64,000 nucleotides of DNA, taken from positions 3,339,501 through 3,403,500 of the forward strand of contig NZ_CP157875.1 of the NCBI RefSeq assembly GCF_040215105.1, given 5' to 3'. The position numbers and the translations under genes are program-made. Below the pieces are notes generated by a model that saw nothing but the letters and a program-made list of their open reading frames with translations, did not search any database and was not told the DNA's origin. Below are positions 39,232 through 50,153 of this stretch, one piece after another (within the stretch, counting starts at the first letter, position 1; every line of letters starts with the position of its first letter). Source of the stretch: Aeromonas veronii. GTDB taxonomy: Bacteria > Pseudomonadota > Gammaproteobacteria > Enterobacterales > Aeromonadaceae.

Positions 39232-40539
39232 ATGGATATTGCGGTTGTTGTCGCGCTGGTGATGTTCATCGGTGCCTTTTTCCTGCTGTTTATCGGCACC
39301 CCCATCAGTATCAGCATCGGGCTTTCGTCCTTCCTGGCCATGGCGCTCATCCTGCCCTTCGACGGGGCCATTCTGACCTCGGCCCAGCGGGTTTTCGTCG
39401 GACTGGACTCCTTTGCCCTGCTGGCCATCCCTTTCTTCATCCTGGCCGGCAACCTGATGAACAACGGTGGCATCGCCATCCGTCTGATCAACTGCGCCAA
39501 GATCATCAGTAACTTCCTGCCAGGCCCCCTGGCCCAGACCAACGTGGTAGCCAACATGCTGTTTGGTTCCATCAGCGGCTCTGGTGTCGCCTCGGCCGCC
39601 GCCATCGGCGGCATCATGTCCCCCATCCAGAAGAAGGACAAATACGATCCCGCCTTCAGCGCCGCGGTCAACATCGCCTCGGCCCCGACCGGCATGCTGA
39701 TCCCGCCGAGCAACTCCCTGATCGTCTATGCCACCGTGGCCGGCAGCGTATCCATCACGGCCCTGTTCATGGGCGGCTACCTTCCCGGCATCCTCTGGGG
39801 TCTGGGTGTCATGCTGGTGGCCGGCTTCATCGCCAAGCGCCGTGGTTATGTGGCCGACAAGGGCTCTCTCAAGGGTCAGCACCTCAAGCTGCTGCTCGAT
39901 GCCATCCCCAGCCTGATGATGATAGTGGTGGTGATAGGCGGCATCCTCGGCGGCATCTTTACCGCCACCGAAGCCTCGGCCATCGCCGTGGTCTACTCCC
40001 TGGTGCTCGGCGTCTGCTACCGGAACATCAAGGCCATCGATCTGCCTGCCATCTTCCTGGCCACCGCCAAGATGACCGCCATCGTGATCCTGATGCTGGC
40101 CGCCTCCTCCATCATGTCCTGGGTGATGGCCTTCACCAAGATCCCGGCCCTGATCGCCTCGGGTCTGCTCTCCTTCACCGACAGCTTCCTGCTCATCCTG
40201 CTGATCATGAACCTGGTGCTGCTGCTGGTGGGCACCTTCATGGATCCCACCCCGGCGGTGCTGATCTTCACTCCCATCTTCCTGCCCATCTGCACCCAGT
40301 TCGGCATGGATCCGGTGCAGTTCGGCATCATGATGATCTTCAACCTCTCCCTCGGCACCATCACGCCGCCCGTGGGTCCCATACTGTTCACCGGCTGCAA
40401 GATCGGGGAGATAAAGATAGAGGGAGTCATCAAGCCGCTGCTGCCCTTCTTCGCCGTCATCGCCCTGGTCCTGATGCTGGTCACCTATGTACCGGCCATC
40501 TCCATGGCCCTGCCGCAAGCCATGGGACTGGTCAACTGA
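39232..40539 (+). CDS. dctM: TRAP transporter large permease (DctM family)
   Basis: The ion-coupled translocation subunit. The 435-residue product has about twelve membrane segments and the family motifs PFFILAGNLMNNGGI, GSISGSGVASAAAIGG, APTGMLIPPSNSLI and GTITPPVGPILF. ATG 39232 (MDIAVVVALVMFIGAFF in part) follows AAAGGT just after dctQ; the open frame reaches further back into dctQ but without support. It ends in a 14-bp terminator. Confidence 0.93.
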   Translation: MDIAVVVALVMFIGAFFLLFIGTPISISIGLSSFLAMALILPFDGAILTSAQRVFVGLDSFALLAIPFFILAGNLMNNGGIAIRLINCAKIISNFLPGPLAQTNVVANMLFGSISGSGVASAAAIGGIMSPIQKKDKYDPAFSAAVNIASAPTGMLIPPSNSLIVYATVAGSVSITALFMGGYLPGILWGLGVMLVAGFIAKRRGYVADKGSLKGQHLKLLLDAIPSLMMIVVVIGGILGGIFTATEASAIAVVYSLVLGVCYRNIKAIDLPAIFLATAKMTAIVILMLAASSIMSWVMAFTKIPALIASGLLSFTDSFLLILLIMNLVLLLVGTFMDPTPAVLIFTPIFLPICTQFGMDPVQFGIMMIFNLSLGTITPPVGPILFTGCKIGEIKIEGVIKPLLPFFAVIALVLMLVTYVPAISMALPQAMGLVN

Positions 40540-40591
40540 TCCCGGCATAGGAAAGCAGCAGTATCGACTTGCCAAAGACAAGTCAGGCATC

Positions 40592-40624
40592 AGCCCCGGA
40601 TGATCGGATCATCCGGGGCTTTCT
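40592..40624 (+). terminator. Terminator of the TRAP transporter operon
   Basis: AGCCCCGGATGATC and its exact complement are separated by one base and followed by TTCTTA. It is a very stable hairpin. Confidence 0.85.
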
Positions 40625-40764
40625 TATGGGGAATGTGCAATAGAAGAGCGGACAGACGAAAACCCCGCCGGGCGACTTGCGCAAGCCTTACGGAGAGTTG
40701 ATAGAGAAAAGAGATGGAAACAGCAACGCCAACTGGCAGGCGCCGCCACAGCGGCGAAGGGGGA

Positions 40765-40980
40765 TCAGCGATCCAGCAGACGACCTTGCTCCAGCTCACG
40801 CTCACGCTGGCACTCGGCCAGATAGATGGCTGCCGCGATGGCGGGCGTCTTGTAATGCTTGTCGATGGCGTTGGAGACCATCAGCTGCAGGGTATTGAGA
40901 TTCTTGGCCTTGCGAAACTTGCGCAGCCAGTGACCCTTGTCACTCAGTTCTTCAATGACGGAATGTGATTCGACGGACAT
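40765..40980 (-). CDS. Small conserved protein of unknown function
   Basis: A 71-residue, mostly helical and charged protein (start MSVESHSVIEEL; centre LRKFRKAKNLNTLQLMVSNAIDKHYK; end AECQRERELEQGRLLDR in part). I do not recognise the family. An AAGAGAAA element precedes ATG 40980; the longer open frame to 41052 is not supported. It lies 122 bases downstream of trpS on the same strand, after the rpe-gph-trpS genes. Confidence 0.6.
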   Translation of the reverse strand: MSVESHSVIEELSDKGHWLRKFRKAKNLNTLQLMVSNAIDKHYKTPAIAAAIYLAECQRERELEQGRLLDR

Positions 40981-41102
40981 GCTTTCTCTTGGGGTAAAAA
41001 CCCGCATTGGCAACGGGAAGGTGAATGCTCGAATACCAGGCTGGTAAAACAAAGAAAGCCAGGCAGATACCCAGCTCTCTTCAACTACACCTTCCCAGTA
41101 TG

Positions 41103-42107
41103 TCAGGCTCGAGGAACGAAGCCGACTACATCATAAACGCTGGCCAGTGTTTTTTCAGCCCTTTCCCGCGCTTTTTGTGCACCGGCGGCCAAAACGGCCT
41201 GTAGATGAGTCTCATCCTGACGCAGCTCGCGGAAACGCGCCTGGATGGGCTCCAGCAGGGCGACCACGGCATCGGCGGTCTCACCCTTGAGGTGGCCGTA
41301 CATTTTACCCTCGAAATGCTGCTCGAGTTCTGCAATGGAGCGACCGGTTACCCCGGACATCAGGGTCAGCAAGTTGGAGACCCCCGGCTTGTTCTCCGGA
41401 TCGAAGCGCACCACGGCCGGCTCGTCGGAGTCGGTCATCGCCCGCTTGATCTTCTTGACGATCTGCTTGGGATCTTCCAGCAGGCCGATGAAGTTGGCCT
41501 CGTTGTCATCCGACTTGGACATCTTCTTGGTCGGATCCTGCAGGCTCATCACCCGGGCACCCTCGGTAGGAATGAAGGGCTCAGGCAGGGTGAACACCTC
41601 GCCATGCAGGTTGTTGAAACGGGTGCAGATGTCACGGGTCAGCTCCAGATGCTGCTTTTGATCATTGCCGACCGGCACCTGGTTGGCTTGATAGAGCAGA
41701 ATGTCGGCCGCCATCAGCACCGGATAGCCGAACAGACCAACGTTGACGTTGTTCTCGAAGCGGGCGGACTTGTCCTTGAACTGGGTCATGCGTGACAGCT
41801 CGCCCATCTGGGTGTAGCAGTTCAGGATCCAGCCAAGCTCCGCGTGCTGCGGTACATGGGACTGGATAAAGACGGTGCTCTTGGCGGGATCGATCCCCAC
41901 CGCCAGATAGAGGGCGGCGGCATCGAGGCAAGCCTTGCGCAGGGCGGCCGGATCCTGGCGGGTGGTGATGGCATGCAGATCGACGATGCAGTAGAGGCAA
42001 TCGAAGTCATCCTGCATGTTGACCCACTGACGCAGGGCGCCCATGTAGTTGCCTATGGTCAGCTGGCCAGAGGGTTGGGCACCGCTCAGTACGATTGGTT
42101 TGGTCAT
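41103..42107 (-). CDS. trpS: Tryptophanyl-tRNA synthetase
   Basis: Class I aminoacyl-tRNA synthetase that charges tRNA-Trp. The 334-residue product has the HIGH-equivalent [12 protein letters not shown] near residue 14, the KMSKS motif (KKMSKSD near 194) and [16 protein letters not shown] 42107 ([14 protein letters not shown]) is the family start; the open frame extends 32 codons further without similarity. The order rpe-gph-trpS is that of E. coli. Confidence 0.96.
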   Translation of the reverse strand: MTKPIVLSGAQPSGQLTIGNYMGALRQWVNMQDDFDCLYCIVDLHAITTRQDPAALRKACLDAAALYLAVGIDPAKSTVFIQSHVPQHAELGWILNCYTQMGELSRMTQFKDKSARFENNVNVGLFGYPVLMAADILLYQANQVPVGNDQKQHLELTRDICTRFNNLHGEVFTLPEPFIPTEGARVMSLQDPTKKMSKSDDNEANFIGLLEDPKQIVKKIKRAMTDSDEPAVVRFDPENKPGVSNLLTLMSGVTGRSIAELEQHFEGKMYGHLKGETADAVVALLEPIQARFRELRQDETHLQAVLAAGAQKARERAEKTLASVYDVVGFVPRA

Positions 42108-42126
42108 GAAGTGTGAGTCCTTGTTG

Positions 42127-42789
42127 TTAAGCCAGCAGGGCATCGAGTTCGGCAAACTGCTCGCAGACCCAATCCGGATGGGAGTCTGCGATGGGACGGC
42201 CATAGTTGTAGCCGTAGGTCAGGCCTGCCACCTTCATGCCGGCGGCCTGGGCGGCCAGCACGTCATTCTCGGAATCCCCCACCATCAGGGTACGGGACGG
42301 GTCTATGCCGAGCTCGTGGCAGGCGTGCAGCAGGGGGGCAGGGCTCGGTTTCTTCTCGGGCACGCAGTTGCCGCCGAGCCAGAGCGCGAAGCAATCACCG
42401 ATGCCGAGGGCATCCAGGATGGGTTGCACGAAGTGGCTCGGCTTATTGGTTACTACGGCCTGCTGGTAGCCGAGGCGCTGCAGGCGGCGCAGACTCTGCT
42501 CCACCCCGTCATACATGGTCAGCCCTTCCAGCAGACAGGCACGATAGTGACCGTCGAACAGGGGCCGCGCCTTGGCAAAGAGATCCGGCGCGCCGCAGTA
42601 ATCCAGTGCACGCTGGATCAGCTTGTCGGCACCATTGCCAACCCAGGTCCGGACCACGGACTCGTCGGCCTCGGCCAGGCCCAGCTCGACGAGCGTGCGG
42701 TTGACCGCCAGAGCCAGCTGTGAGGCGCTGTCAATTAGGGTGCCGTCCAGGTCAAACAGCACCAGATCGAAGGGACGTTCAACGGACAT
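42127..42789 (-). CDS. gph: Phosphoglycolate phosphatase
   Basis: HAD phosphatase that removes 2-phosphoglycolate formed in DNA repair. The 220-residue product has [11 protein letters not shown] (nucleophile Asp near 13), VTNKPSHF, the Lys of PEKKPSPAP and [14 protein letters not shown] 42789 overlaps the end of rpe by 11 bases; an in-frame start at 42804 would overlap more. It lies 19 bases before trpS. Confidence 0.93.
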   Translation of the reverse strand: MSVERPFDLVLFDLDGTLIDSASQLALAVNRTLVELGLAEADESVVRTWVGNGADKLIQRALDYCGAPDLFAKARPLFDGHYRACLLEGLTMYDGVEQSLRRLQRLGYQQAVVTNKPSHFVQPILDALGIGDCFALWLGGNCVPEKKPSPAPLLHACHELGIDPSRTLMVGDSENDVLAAQAAGMKVAGLTYGYNYGRPIADSHPDWVCEQFAELDALLA

Positions 42790-43450
42790 GAGCCAACTCC
42801 GCACGCATCTGGTCGATCACCGCCTTGTAGTCCGGCTTGCCGAAGATGGCAGAACCGGCCACGAACATGTCGGCACCGGCCTCGGCGATCTCGCGGATGT
42901 TGTCCACCTTGACGCCACCGTCGATCTCGAGACGAATGTCACGACCGCTCTCGTCGATCAGGCGACGCACCTGGCGCAGCTTGGCCAGGGTACCGGGGAT
43001 GAAGCTCTGGCCACCGAAGCCAGGGTTGACCGACATCAGCAGGATCACATCCAGCTTGTCCATCACGTATTCGAGGCAGGAGAGCGGTGTGGCCGGATTC
43101 AGCACCAGACCAGCCTGGCAGCCCTGCTCCTTGATGAGTCCCAGGGTGCGATCCACATGGTCGGAGGCTTCCGGGTGGAAGGTGATCAGATTGGCGCCCG
43201 CCTTGGCGAAGTCGGGCACGATGCGATCCACCGGCTTGACCATGAGGTGCACGTCGATGAGCGCCTTGATGCCGTAATCACGCAGCGCCTGACAGACCAT
43301 GGGGCCTATGGTCAGGTTCGGGACATAATGGTTGTCCATCACGTCGAAGTGCACCACGTCGGCCCCGGCGGCCAGCACCTTGGCAACATCCTCACCCAGA
43401 CGGGCGAAGTCGGCGGAGAGGATAGAGGGAGCAATCAGAAAATCTTTCAT
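42779..43450 (-). CDS. rpe: Ribulose-phosphate 3-epimerase
   Basis: Interconverts ribulose 5-phosphate and xylulose 5-phosphate. The 223-residue TIM barrel has [48 protein letters not shown] and EIDGGV, with the catalytic Asp pair and zinc His residues of the family. ATG 43450 (MKDFLIAPS) is the family start. It overlaps gph and follows dam by about 215 bases. Confidence 0.96.
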   Translation of the reverse strand: MKDFLIAPSILSADFARLGEDVAKVLAAGADVVHFDVMDNHYVPNLTIGPMVCQALRDYGIKALIDVHLMVKPVDRIVPDFAKAGANLITFHPEASDHVDRTLGLIKEQGCQAGLVLNPATPLSCLEYVMDKLDVILLMSVNPGFGGQSFIPGTLAKLRQVRRLIDESGRDIRLEIDGGVKVDNIREIAEAGADMFVAGSAIFGKPDYKAVIDQMRAELAHVR

Positions 43451-43664
43451 CAGCGTCATCCATTGGCAGCTAGGCGGAAAAAACGGCGTGATTTTACCGC
43501 AAATGTCAGCCGAAAACGACCCGCAAGCGGAGTAGACCCAGAGGTTCGCTTTATCGCCGTGTTCCGCTGGGAACGGCCTGCCGGTGATCAGGACAAGGGG
43601 AAGAAGACCTGGCCAGTATCGCCAGCCTGAAATGACGGCGGCACCCGAAGGTGCCGCCAGCAGA

Positions 43665-44537
43665 CTAGCCGAGCTCGGCCAGTACGGCGTCGCTGGGGTA
43701 ATAGCCCTGCTCGGGCTCTATGCCCGGTGGGTAGAGCGCCAGCAGCTCGGCCACCTTGTTGCGTCCCCCGCCGTTGCGGCTGATGGTGCGCTTGACCAGG
43801 ATCTCGTCCAGACGGGCGCCCCGATACAACTCGCGGGTCAGCTCGATATCGTGATTGCTGATGAGCACGGGCACCCGCTTGTGCGCGGCGGTGTGCCGCG
43901 CAAGACGCGCCAGCAGCGCCTGATCGTCCAGAGTGAAGCCACCGGCCGAGTAAGTGGTGAAGCTCGCCGTGGTGGAAAGTGGCGCATAGGGTGGATCACA
44001 GTAGATGACCCAGTCGGACTGCGCCCTCGCCATAGCGTCGGCATAGCTCTCGCAGATGAAGGTCGCCTTCTGCGCCTTCTCGGCGAAGGCCCACAGCTCT
44101 TTCTCCGGGAAATAGGGCTTCTTGTAGGAACCGAAGGGAACGTTGAAGCCCCCTTTCTTGTTGTAACGGCACAGGCCGTTGAAGCCATGGCGATTCAGGA
44201 ACAGGAACAGCTGGGCCCGCTCAAAACCGGCCTCGGTCTGGTTGAACTGGCTGCGCAGGCGGTAATAGGCAGTCTTGTGGTTGTGCTCGGCCACAAACAG
44301 TTTGCGCGCCTCGCTGATGAAGTTGTCCGGCCGCTGCTTGAGATGATTGTAAAGACCGATCAGATCCGGATTGATGTCATTGAGCACATAGGCATCGTAA
44401 TCGGTGTTGAGAAAGACCGAGCCCGCCCCGACGAAGGGCTCCAGCAACACACGCCCGGCCGGCAACCGCTCGGCAATCTCTTCGACCAGGGAGTATTTTC
44501 CCCCGGCCCATTTTAAAAACGCGCGTGTTTTTTTCAT
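43665..44537 (-). CDS. dam: DNA adenine methylase
   Basis: Methylates adenine in GATC, directing mismatch repair, replication timing and gene expression. The 290-residue product has [23 protein letters not shown] for S-adenosylmethionine and the catalytic DPPY at residues 181-184, the same place as in E. coli. It lies 70 bases after damX, in the order aroK-aroB-damX-dam-rpe found in enterics. Confidence 0.96.
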   Translation of the reverse strand: MKKTRAFLKWAGGKYSLVEEIAERLPAGRVLLEPFVGAGSVFLNTDYDAYVLNDINPDLIGLYNHLKQRPDNFISEARKLFVAEHNHKTAYYRLRSQFNQTEAGFERAQLFLFLNRHGFNGLCRYNKKGGFNVPFGSYKKPYFPEKELWAFAEKAQKATFICESYADAMARAQSDWVIYCDPPYAPLSTTASFTTYSAGGFTLDDQALLARLARHTAAHKRVPVLISNHDIELTRELYRGARLDEILVKRTISRNGGGRNKVAELLALYPPGIEPEQGYYPSDAVLAELG

Positions 44538-44607
44538 GGAAATCCGGTGTTAAGAAGGCAACGCCCAAAAAAGGGGGGAGATTCTACCCCCTTCACGGGC
44601 AGCATGG

Positions 44608-46143
44608 CTATTGCTTCAACTCTTTTTGTATCTGGGCAAATGACTTGGGCCAGGGTTGTCCCTTGAGCAGAGCCGGAGAGAGCTTGCGAATGGCCGTCTT
44701 GGCCTGGGCGCTGCTGGCATAGTCACCCTGCACGACCACATACCAGGGGCTGCCGCGGAAGCGGGTCTTGTAGACCCACACCTTGCCCGCCAGGGCATGC
44801 TCGGCCACAAAGCTGTCGACCGCCTGGGTATTGCTGGCGCCCATCAACTGAATGCTGTAGTGATTCTTCGGTTTTTTGTTCAGGGTCGAAACAGGCGTCA
44901 ATGCCACCTTGGGCGCCGCCACGGCAACCGGCACCGCCGCTTTGGGCGCAGCCTGGGCTGTCGGCGCACTCGGCTGGGCATGCTGCGCCGCAGACGGGGT
45001 AGCAGGAGCGCTCTTCTGGGTGGCTCCCGCAGAGCTCACGCCAGTCAGCTCGTTCACCACCTCGGTGGGCAGTGCACCGCTGACATTGGGCTGCGTCATC
45101 AGCTTCTCGACCACCTCGTCGGAGATGACCACCCGGCGCCCCTCATAGTTGGTCGACTCCGTGGTGACGGTCTCGCTCTCGACCTTCTTGGGCAACGTCT
45201 TGGCATCGGATTGCCAGTCTCGTGCCACCTGATCGCCATTCATCGCCGAGCCGCTGGCTTGCGCGCCGCTCGCCGCGTTTGTTTCAAGAGCATCGCTGCC
45301 AATCGGTGCCGGCAGGGCTCCCTCTTGCGGCTGCTCCCTGGCCTCTTCCTTGCCCATGCCATCGAACAGGGGCAGATAGCTCAAACCCAGCAGGCCAGCC
45401 ACAACCAGGGCTAGCACTATCGCAATCTTCTTCACGGGCAACTCGGCCTGACGTTTCTTGGGCCTTCTGTCGGTCATGATATCCTCCAGTGACTGCATGA
45501 TGGCGGACGGATGTCCGTTTGCGCCATTCAGGATCTCTTCTACCTTGGGCTTGGGCAAGAGGGCAGTCGGGATCTTGAGCTCTTTGGCCTTCTCATACAA
45601 GAAGATACGTTGCTCCGGCGGGCTCAGTGGCGCGACTTCCAGCTCGAGCGCGGGCATGGCACGCCCCTTGAGCGCCTCCTTCTGGCTGCGACACCAGACG
45701 TCATTGCCACAGACCATGATCGCCAGCTTGTGAGGGCTGGCCAGCGTATCGTTGTGACGGCAGAGAGCCCACAGCTCCCCCACCAGATCCGCAGGCAATT
45801 CGTCGGTCCGTTCGATGAGCAGCAGCAGATTCGCGGGCTTGCCATCCAGCATCCGGAAGAAGCTGTCAGCCAGGGCATCCTGCGGATTGAACAGCGGTCT
45901 CGCCACCACCTGCTGGAGCAAGAGCTGGCGCACATCCGCCATCTTCATGGCGGCGCTGCCGATCAGGCTCACCACCCGCACCGTATCGGGCAGGTTGTTT
46001 AGCAGGCTCTCACACAGAGTGCCGCGACCGCTACCGGGTTTGCCGGAGAGAAAGATGAAAGGATGATTGAATTCAATCAGATGCAGCAGCCGGTCAACCA
46101 GCTGCCGCTGGGAGGGAAGTTTTAGCAGTTTGCTGTTAGTCAC
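44608..46143 (-). CDS. damX: Cell-division protein DamX (AAA and SPOR domains)
   Basis: Septal-ring protein that binds denuded peptidoglycan. The 511-residue product is a single-pass membrane protein: an N-terminal P-loop ATPase-like domain with GKPGSGRGT at 34-42, a membrane helix at about 238-258, a Pro/Ala-rich linker, and a C-terminal SPOR domain from about 430. The N-terminal ATPase-like part is present here, as in other Aeromonas/Vibrio DamX-type proteins. The start is GTG 46143, which overlaps the aroB stop by eight bases. Confidence 0.9.
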   Translation of the reverse strand: MTNSKLLKLPSQRQLVDRLLHLIEFNHPFIFLSGKPGSGRGTLCESLLNNLPDTVRVVSLIGSAAMKMADVRQLLLQQVVARPLFNPQDALADSFFRMLDGKPANLLLLIERTDELPADLVGELWALCRHNDTLASPHKLAIMVCGNDVWCRSQKEALKGRAMPALELEVAPLSPPEQRIFLYEKAKELKIPTALLPKPKVEEILNGANGHPSAIMQSLEDIMTDRRPKKRQAELPVKKIAIVLALVVAGLLGLSYLPLFDGMGKEEAREQPQEGALPAPIGSDALETNAASGAQASGSAMNGDQVARDWQSDAKTLPKKVESETVTTESTNYEGRRVVISDEVVEKLMTQPNVSGALPTEVVNELTGVSSAGATQKSAPATPSAAQHAQPSAPTAQAAPKAAVPVAVAAPKVALTPVSTLNKKPKNHYSIQLMGASNTQAVDSFVAEHALAGKVWVYKTRFRGSPWYVVVQGDYASSAQAKTAIRKLSPALLKGQPWPKSFAQIQKELKQ

Positions 46144-47215
46144 GACCAGACTCGATTACCACCATCAATTGGGCATCAGTCACATCACCGACGACCTGGG
46201 CACGCCCGATCCCGACCGGCAGTACCAGCCGCAGCTTGCCTTGCAGCACCTTCTTGTCGCGGCGCATATGGCGAATGAAGGCATCGAAATCCATCTCGGG
46301 AGGAGCCTTCACCGGCAGATCCGCGGCCAGCAGCAGGGCACGGATCCGCGCAACCTCCTGCCCGGTCAGATCGCCGCGAGCCAGGGCCGTATCCGCCGCC
46401 AGCATAATGCCGGCCGCAACAGCCTCCCCGTGCAGCCAGTTGCCATAGCCTTTTTCAGCCTCGATGGCATGGCCGAAGGTATGCCCCAGGTTCAACAAGG
46501 CGCGCACCCCGTGTTCGGTCTCATCTTCGGCCACCACTTCAGCCTTGATCTCGCAGCAACGGCGAATGGCATAGGAGAGCGCGTCGGTGTCGAGGCTCTG
46601 CAGGCGCTCCATATTCGTTTCGAGCCAGGAGAAAAACTCGGCATCCCAGATAATGCCGTACTTGATCACCTCGGCCATGCCAGCGGCAAATTCGCGCGCG
46701 GGCAGAGTCTTGAGGCAATCGGTATCGATGATCACATGTTTGGGCTGGTAGAAGGCGCCCACCATGTTCTTGCCGAGGGGATGATTGACGGCGGTCTTGC
46801 CGCCAACGGAAGAGTCAACCTGGGAGAGCAGCGTGGTAGGCACTTGAATGAACGGAATGCCACGTTGATAGCTTGCCGCAGCGAAGCCGACAACGTCACC
46901 TATCACGCCGCCCCCCAGGGCGATGAGGGTAGTGTCACGACCATGGTTGGTCTCAAGCAGAGCAGACATGATCTGCTCGAAGGTCGCCAGAGTTTTGTAG
47001 GCCTCGCCATCCGGCAGGATCAGGTGTTCAACCTGAAAACCGGAAAGCAACTGAATGACCTGCTCAAGATACAAGGGGGCGACCACGGTGTTGGTCACTA
47101 TCATGACCCGCTTGCCCTTGATCGTCTCAGCCAACACCTCGGGGCGTTGCAACAGACCCGCAGCTATCTCAATCGGGTAGCTGCGCTCACCCAGTTCGAC
47201 CTTCAACCTTTCCAT
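46136..47215 (-). CDS. aroB: 3-dehydroquinate synthase
   Basis: Second enzyme of the shikimate pathway; NAD- and zinc-dependent cyclisation of DAHP. The 359-residue product has [37 protein letters not shown], the zinc ligands in EVIKYG and [11 protein letters not shown], and HGEAVAAG. It lies 16 bases after aroK. Confidence 0.96.
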   Translation of the reverse strand: MERLKVELGERSYPIEIAAGLLQRPEVLAETIKGKRVMIVTNTVVAPLYLEQVIQLLSGFQVEHLILPDGEAYKTLATFEQIMSALLETNHGRDTTLIALGGGVIGDVVGFAAASYQRGIPFIQVPTTLLSQVDSSVGGKTAVNHPLGKNMVGAFYQPKHVIIDTDCLKTLPAREFAAGMAEVIKYGIIWDAEFFSWLETNMERLQSLDTDALSYAIRRCCEIKAEVVAEDETEHGVRALLNLGHTFGHAIEAEKGYGNWLHGEAVAAGIMLAADTALARGDLTGQEVARIRALLLAADLPVKAPPEMDFDAFIRHMRRDKKVLQGKLRLVLPVGIGRAQVVGDVTDAQLMVVIESGRD

Positions 47216-47231
47216 GGACGTCCTCTATCGA

Positions 47232-47750
47232 TTACATGCCGATCAACTTGACGATTTGATTGGCAACAACTTTTGCACTTTGCTCATCGGTGTGGATGAC
47301 AAAGTCGGCGACTTCTTCATACAGGGCGTTGCGCTCCAGAGCCAGACGCTCCAGTACTTCACGGGGCGGCTCCTCGGTTTGCAACAGGGGACGACGCTTG
47401 TCTCTCTGGGTTCGCGCCAGCTGCTTCTCAATGGTGGTTTCGAGGTAGACAACGATGCCACGGGCGGAAAGCTTGTTGCGAGTCTCGCGGCTCTTGATGG
47501 CACCGCCACCCGTTGCCAGCACGATGCCCTGCTGCTCGGCGAGTTCGCCGATCACTTTCTCTTCGCGGATCCGGAAACCCTCTTCGCCTTCAACATCGAA
47601 CACCCAGCCGATATCGGCACCACTGCGGCGCTCAATCTCATGATCCGAGTCGAAAAACTCCATGTGCAGTTGTTCTGCCAGATGTCTACCTATGGTGCTC
47701 TTGCCCGCACCCATGGGACCTATCAGGAAAATATTGCGTTTCTCAGCCAT
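47232..47750 (-). CDS. aroK: Shikimate kinase I
   Basis: Phosphorylates shikimate with ATP. The 172-residue product has the P-loop [15 protein letters not shown], the shikimate-binding DSDHEIE and TGGGA, and the lid residues DKRRPLL. Length fits AroK (173 in E. coli). It lies between pilQ and aroB, as in many gammaproteobacteria. Confidence 0.96.
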   Translation of the reverse strand: MAEKRNIFLIGPMGAGKSTIGRHLAEQLHMEFFDSDHEIERRSGADIGWVFDVEGEEGFRIREEKVIGELAEQQGIVLATGGGAIKSRETRNKLSARGIVVYLETTIEKQLARTQRDKRRPLLQTEEPPREVLERLALERNALYEEVADFVIHTDEQSAKVVANQIVKLIGM

Positions 47751-47878
47751 GTCTTTTCGTTAGTAATTACAAACTGTATGGCCCCGGTAAACTCTCGACC
47801 GGGGTACCTATGAACCTTATCTTGCGATGGATCAGGAGGGGGATTATCTCAATAGAAATCGGGACTGGCAACCGCAGC

Positions 47879-47909
47879 CCTTACGCCCCAGCCTCATTGG
47901 GGCGTAAGG
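47879..47909. repeat. Strong hairpin between pilQ and aroK
   Basis: CCTTACGCCCC and GGGGCGTAAGG form an 11-bp perfect stem around the loop AGCCTCATT. There is no T tract on the minus strand, so it is not a standard terminator. It may mark processing or attenuation between the pilus genes and aroK. Confidence 0.65.
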
Positions 47910-47941
47910 TTATATGTGTTTTACCCTCACATGTAAAGCAT

Positions 47942-50137
47942 TCAGAGGGCGTCGGTCACGATCCGCGGGGTGACGAAGATCAGCAATTCCCGCTTCTTGT
48001 TCTCGCTGGTGGTTTTCTTGAACAGATAGCCAAGGCCCGGGATATCCCCGAGCAGGGGCACCTTGCTGACATCGCTCTTGATGGTCTGCTGATAAATGCC
48101 ACCGAGCACCAGGGTCTCGCCGTTGTTCACCAGCACCTGGGTGGTAATGGACTGGGCGTTGATGGAGACCGCATCCCCGGTACCGGTCGGCACCGTCTCC
48201 CCCTTGGTATCCTGAGTCACGGTCAAGTCCAGGATCACCCGGTTGTCCGGAGTGATCTGGGGGGTGACCTTGAGGCTCAGTACCGCCTTCTTGAAGGTGA
48301 CCGAAGTCGCCCCGCTGGAAGAGGACTCCACATAGGGAATTTCGGTACCCTGCTCAATCAACGCCGGCTTCTGGTTCGCCGTCGTCACCCGGGGGCTCGC
48401 GATGATTTCGGCCTTGCTTTCCTTCTCCAGCGCCGACAGTTCCAGATCCAGCAGGGTGCCATTGGCGAGACGGGCCACCTGGAAGGCGAGGGTCCCTGCT
48501 GCATTGGTCACTGGCAGGTTGACGTTGAGTCTGTCCTCGACGTTGGGACGAGTAATGGCTGAGGATCCATCATTGTTGCCCGAACCATCATTGCCTTCTA
48601 TGGTCCCCGAGGTTCCGTTGCCGTGCCCATCCGTCTTGGTCACCCCCCAGCGCACCCCTAGCGCTTCGTCGAAGCCATCGTCAATGGTCACCATGCGAGC
48701 CTCAATCACCACCTGCTTGACCGGGATGTCGAGGATATCCAGCATCCGTTTGACGCTACTGATGACATCCGCCGTGTCCTTGACCACCAGCACGTTGGTA
48801 CGCTCATCCACGCTCACTGCCCCCCTGGGGGAGAGCAGCTTGGTACTCTCCGAGGAGAGCAATGCCGCCACCTCCGCCGCCTTGGCATAGTTGATCTGCA
48901 TGTACTCGGTATAAAGCGGCGCCAGGTCCGCCACCTGGTTGCGACTCTCCATCTGCTGCTTCTCACGAGCGGCAATCTCTTCTGCCGGCGCCACCAGCAA
49001 GATGTTGTTGTCCAGGCGTTTATCCAGCCCCCTGACTTTGAGGATGATGTCCAGTGCCTGCTCCCAGGGCACGCCATCGAGGCGCAGGGTGATATTGCCG
49101 GCGACGGAGTCCGTGGTGACCAGGTTCAGATTGTTGAAGTCGGCGATGATCTGCAGCACGGTCCGCACAGGAATATCCTGGAAGTTCAAGGAGATTGGCT
49201 TGCCCTGATACTGCTTGGCCGCCGTGGTGGTGACGCGCTTCTTCACCTCTATGATGAACATCTTGTCGGCCTGATCGTAGCGATAGTCGAATTGGCCGTT
49301 GACTGACAGTTCAAACAGGGTGTCATTGCCTTGGCGGAAAACTTCCACCTGAGAAACCGGGGTCGCGAAGTCCTGCACGTTGATGAGGTTGAGCTGATCA
49401 TCCGGGATCCGTGTGCCATGGAACTTGGCCAATACCTTCTGACCGCGGCTGCTGACATCCACCGCCGCCGAACTGTTGTCCAGGGTCACCAGAAACTCCC
49501 CCTGCCCCTCCTTGCCACGCCTGAAGTCCGCCCCTTTGACCGAGTTGAAATAGGCCCCACTGCTGGCCTGCTGGGTAGGCAACACAGGTTTGTAGGCCGC
49601 GGCAGGAGTGGGAGCCGATACTGGCTGGGGGACGGGCATGGATTGATTTTGAGCAACCCGCTGGGTATCGATCAGCGCTGACTGAGTGACTGGCTGACTC
49701 CTGACCAGCGCCGACTGGGTGACTGCAGGCGCCGCTGCCGTCGTTTGGCCCACCTTTTCCCCCAATGACACCAGCAACTTGTTGCCCTGTTGATGCACCT
49801 GATAAGGGGTCAGCTGGTCGAGGGCTATCTTGATGTCTAGCCCCTCCCCCTTGCCTTCCACCTTGAGATTGTCCACCCCCTGTTGCTTGATGGGCAGCGG
49901 ATTGGCCGTTAGCGCACCAACGGCTCCGGGCACATGGAGCAGCAACTGATTGGGTTCATAGGACAATCTGTCGCTAAAGCCACTCACCGGCTCACTGAAG
50001 CTCAGCTCCAGCAACAGCTGGTCTGCCAACAAGGGGTTCACCTTGACCTCTTGCAGCGTCGGCACTGCCCATGCTTGATGGCAGGCCCCAAACCACAGCA
50101 GCGCCACGCCGGTCATCCTGCTTATTGTTGTTCTCAT
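47942..50137 (-). CDS. pilQ: Type IV pilus secretin PilQ
   Basis: Forms the outer-membrane pore through which the pilus passes. The 731-residue precursor has a signal peptide ending near AWA, N-terminal AMIN-type domains, a Pro/Ala/Gln-rich linker, an STN/N0 domain (ISLNFQDIPVRTVLQIIADF in part), N1 domain (VSVDERTNVLVVKD) and the secretin core ending LLIFVTPRIV. A Gly/Asn/Ser-rich insert lies in the N-terminal part of the secretin domain. It is the last gene of pilMNOPQ, 16 bases after pilP. Confidence 0.94.
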   Translation of the reverse strand: MRTTISRMTGVALLWFGACHQAWAVPTLQEVKVNPLLADQLLLELSFSEPVSGFSDRLSYEPNQLLLHVPGAVGALTANPLPIKQQGVDNLKVEGKGEGLDIKIALDQLTPYQVHQQGNKLLVSLGEKVGQTTAAAPAVTQSALVRSQPVTQSALIDTQRVAQNQSMPVPQPVSAPTPAAAYKPVLPTQQASSGAYFNSVKGADFRRGKEGQGEFLVTLDNSSAAVDVSSRGQKVLAKFHGTRIPDDQLNLINVQDFATPVSQVEVFRQGNDTLFELSVNGQFDYRYDQADKMFIIEVKKRVTTTAAKQYQGKPISLNFQDIPVRTVLQIIADFNNLNLVTTDSVAGNITLRLDGVPWEQALDIILKVRGLDKRLDNNILLVAPAEEIAAREKQQMESRNQVADLAPLYTEYMQINYAKAAEVAALLSSESTKLLSPRGAVSVDERTNVLVVKDTADVISSVKRMLDILDIPVKQVVIEARMVTIDDGFDEALGVRWGVTKTDGHGNGTSGTIEGNDGSGNNDGSSAITRPNVEDRLNVNLPVTNAAGTLAFQVARLANGTLLDLELSALEKESKAEIIASPRVTTANQKPALIEQGTEIPYVESSSSGATSVTFKKAVLSLKVTPQITPDNRVILDLTVTQDTKGETVPTGTGDAVSINAQSITTQVLVNNGETLVLGGIYQQTIKSDVSKVPLLGDIPGLGYLFKKTTSENKKRELLIFVTPRIVTDAL

Positions 50138-50153
50138 CTCTGCTCATCCCTGA

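Noticed and set aside
39169-40590. A 473-codon minus-strand open frame opposite dctM
   Set aside because: Extremely His/Gln/Gly/Asp-rich translation is the mirror of a membrane protein; not a gene.
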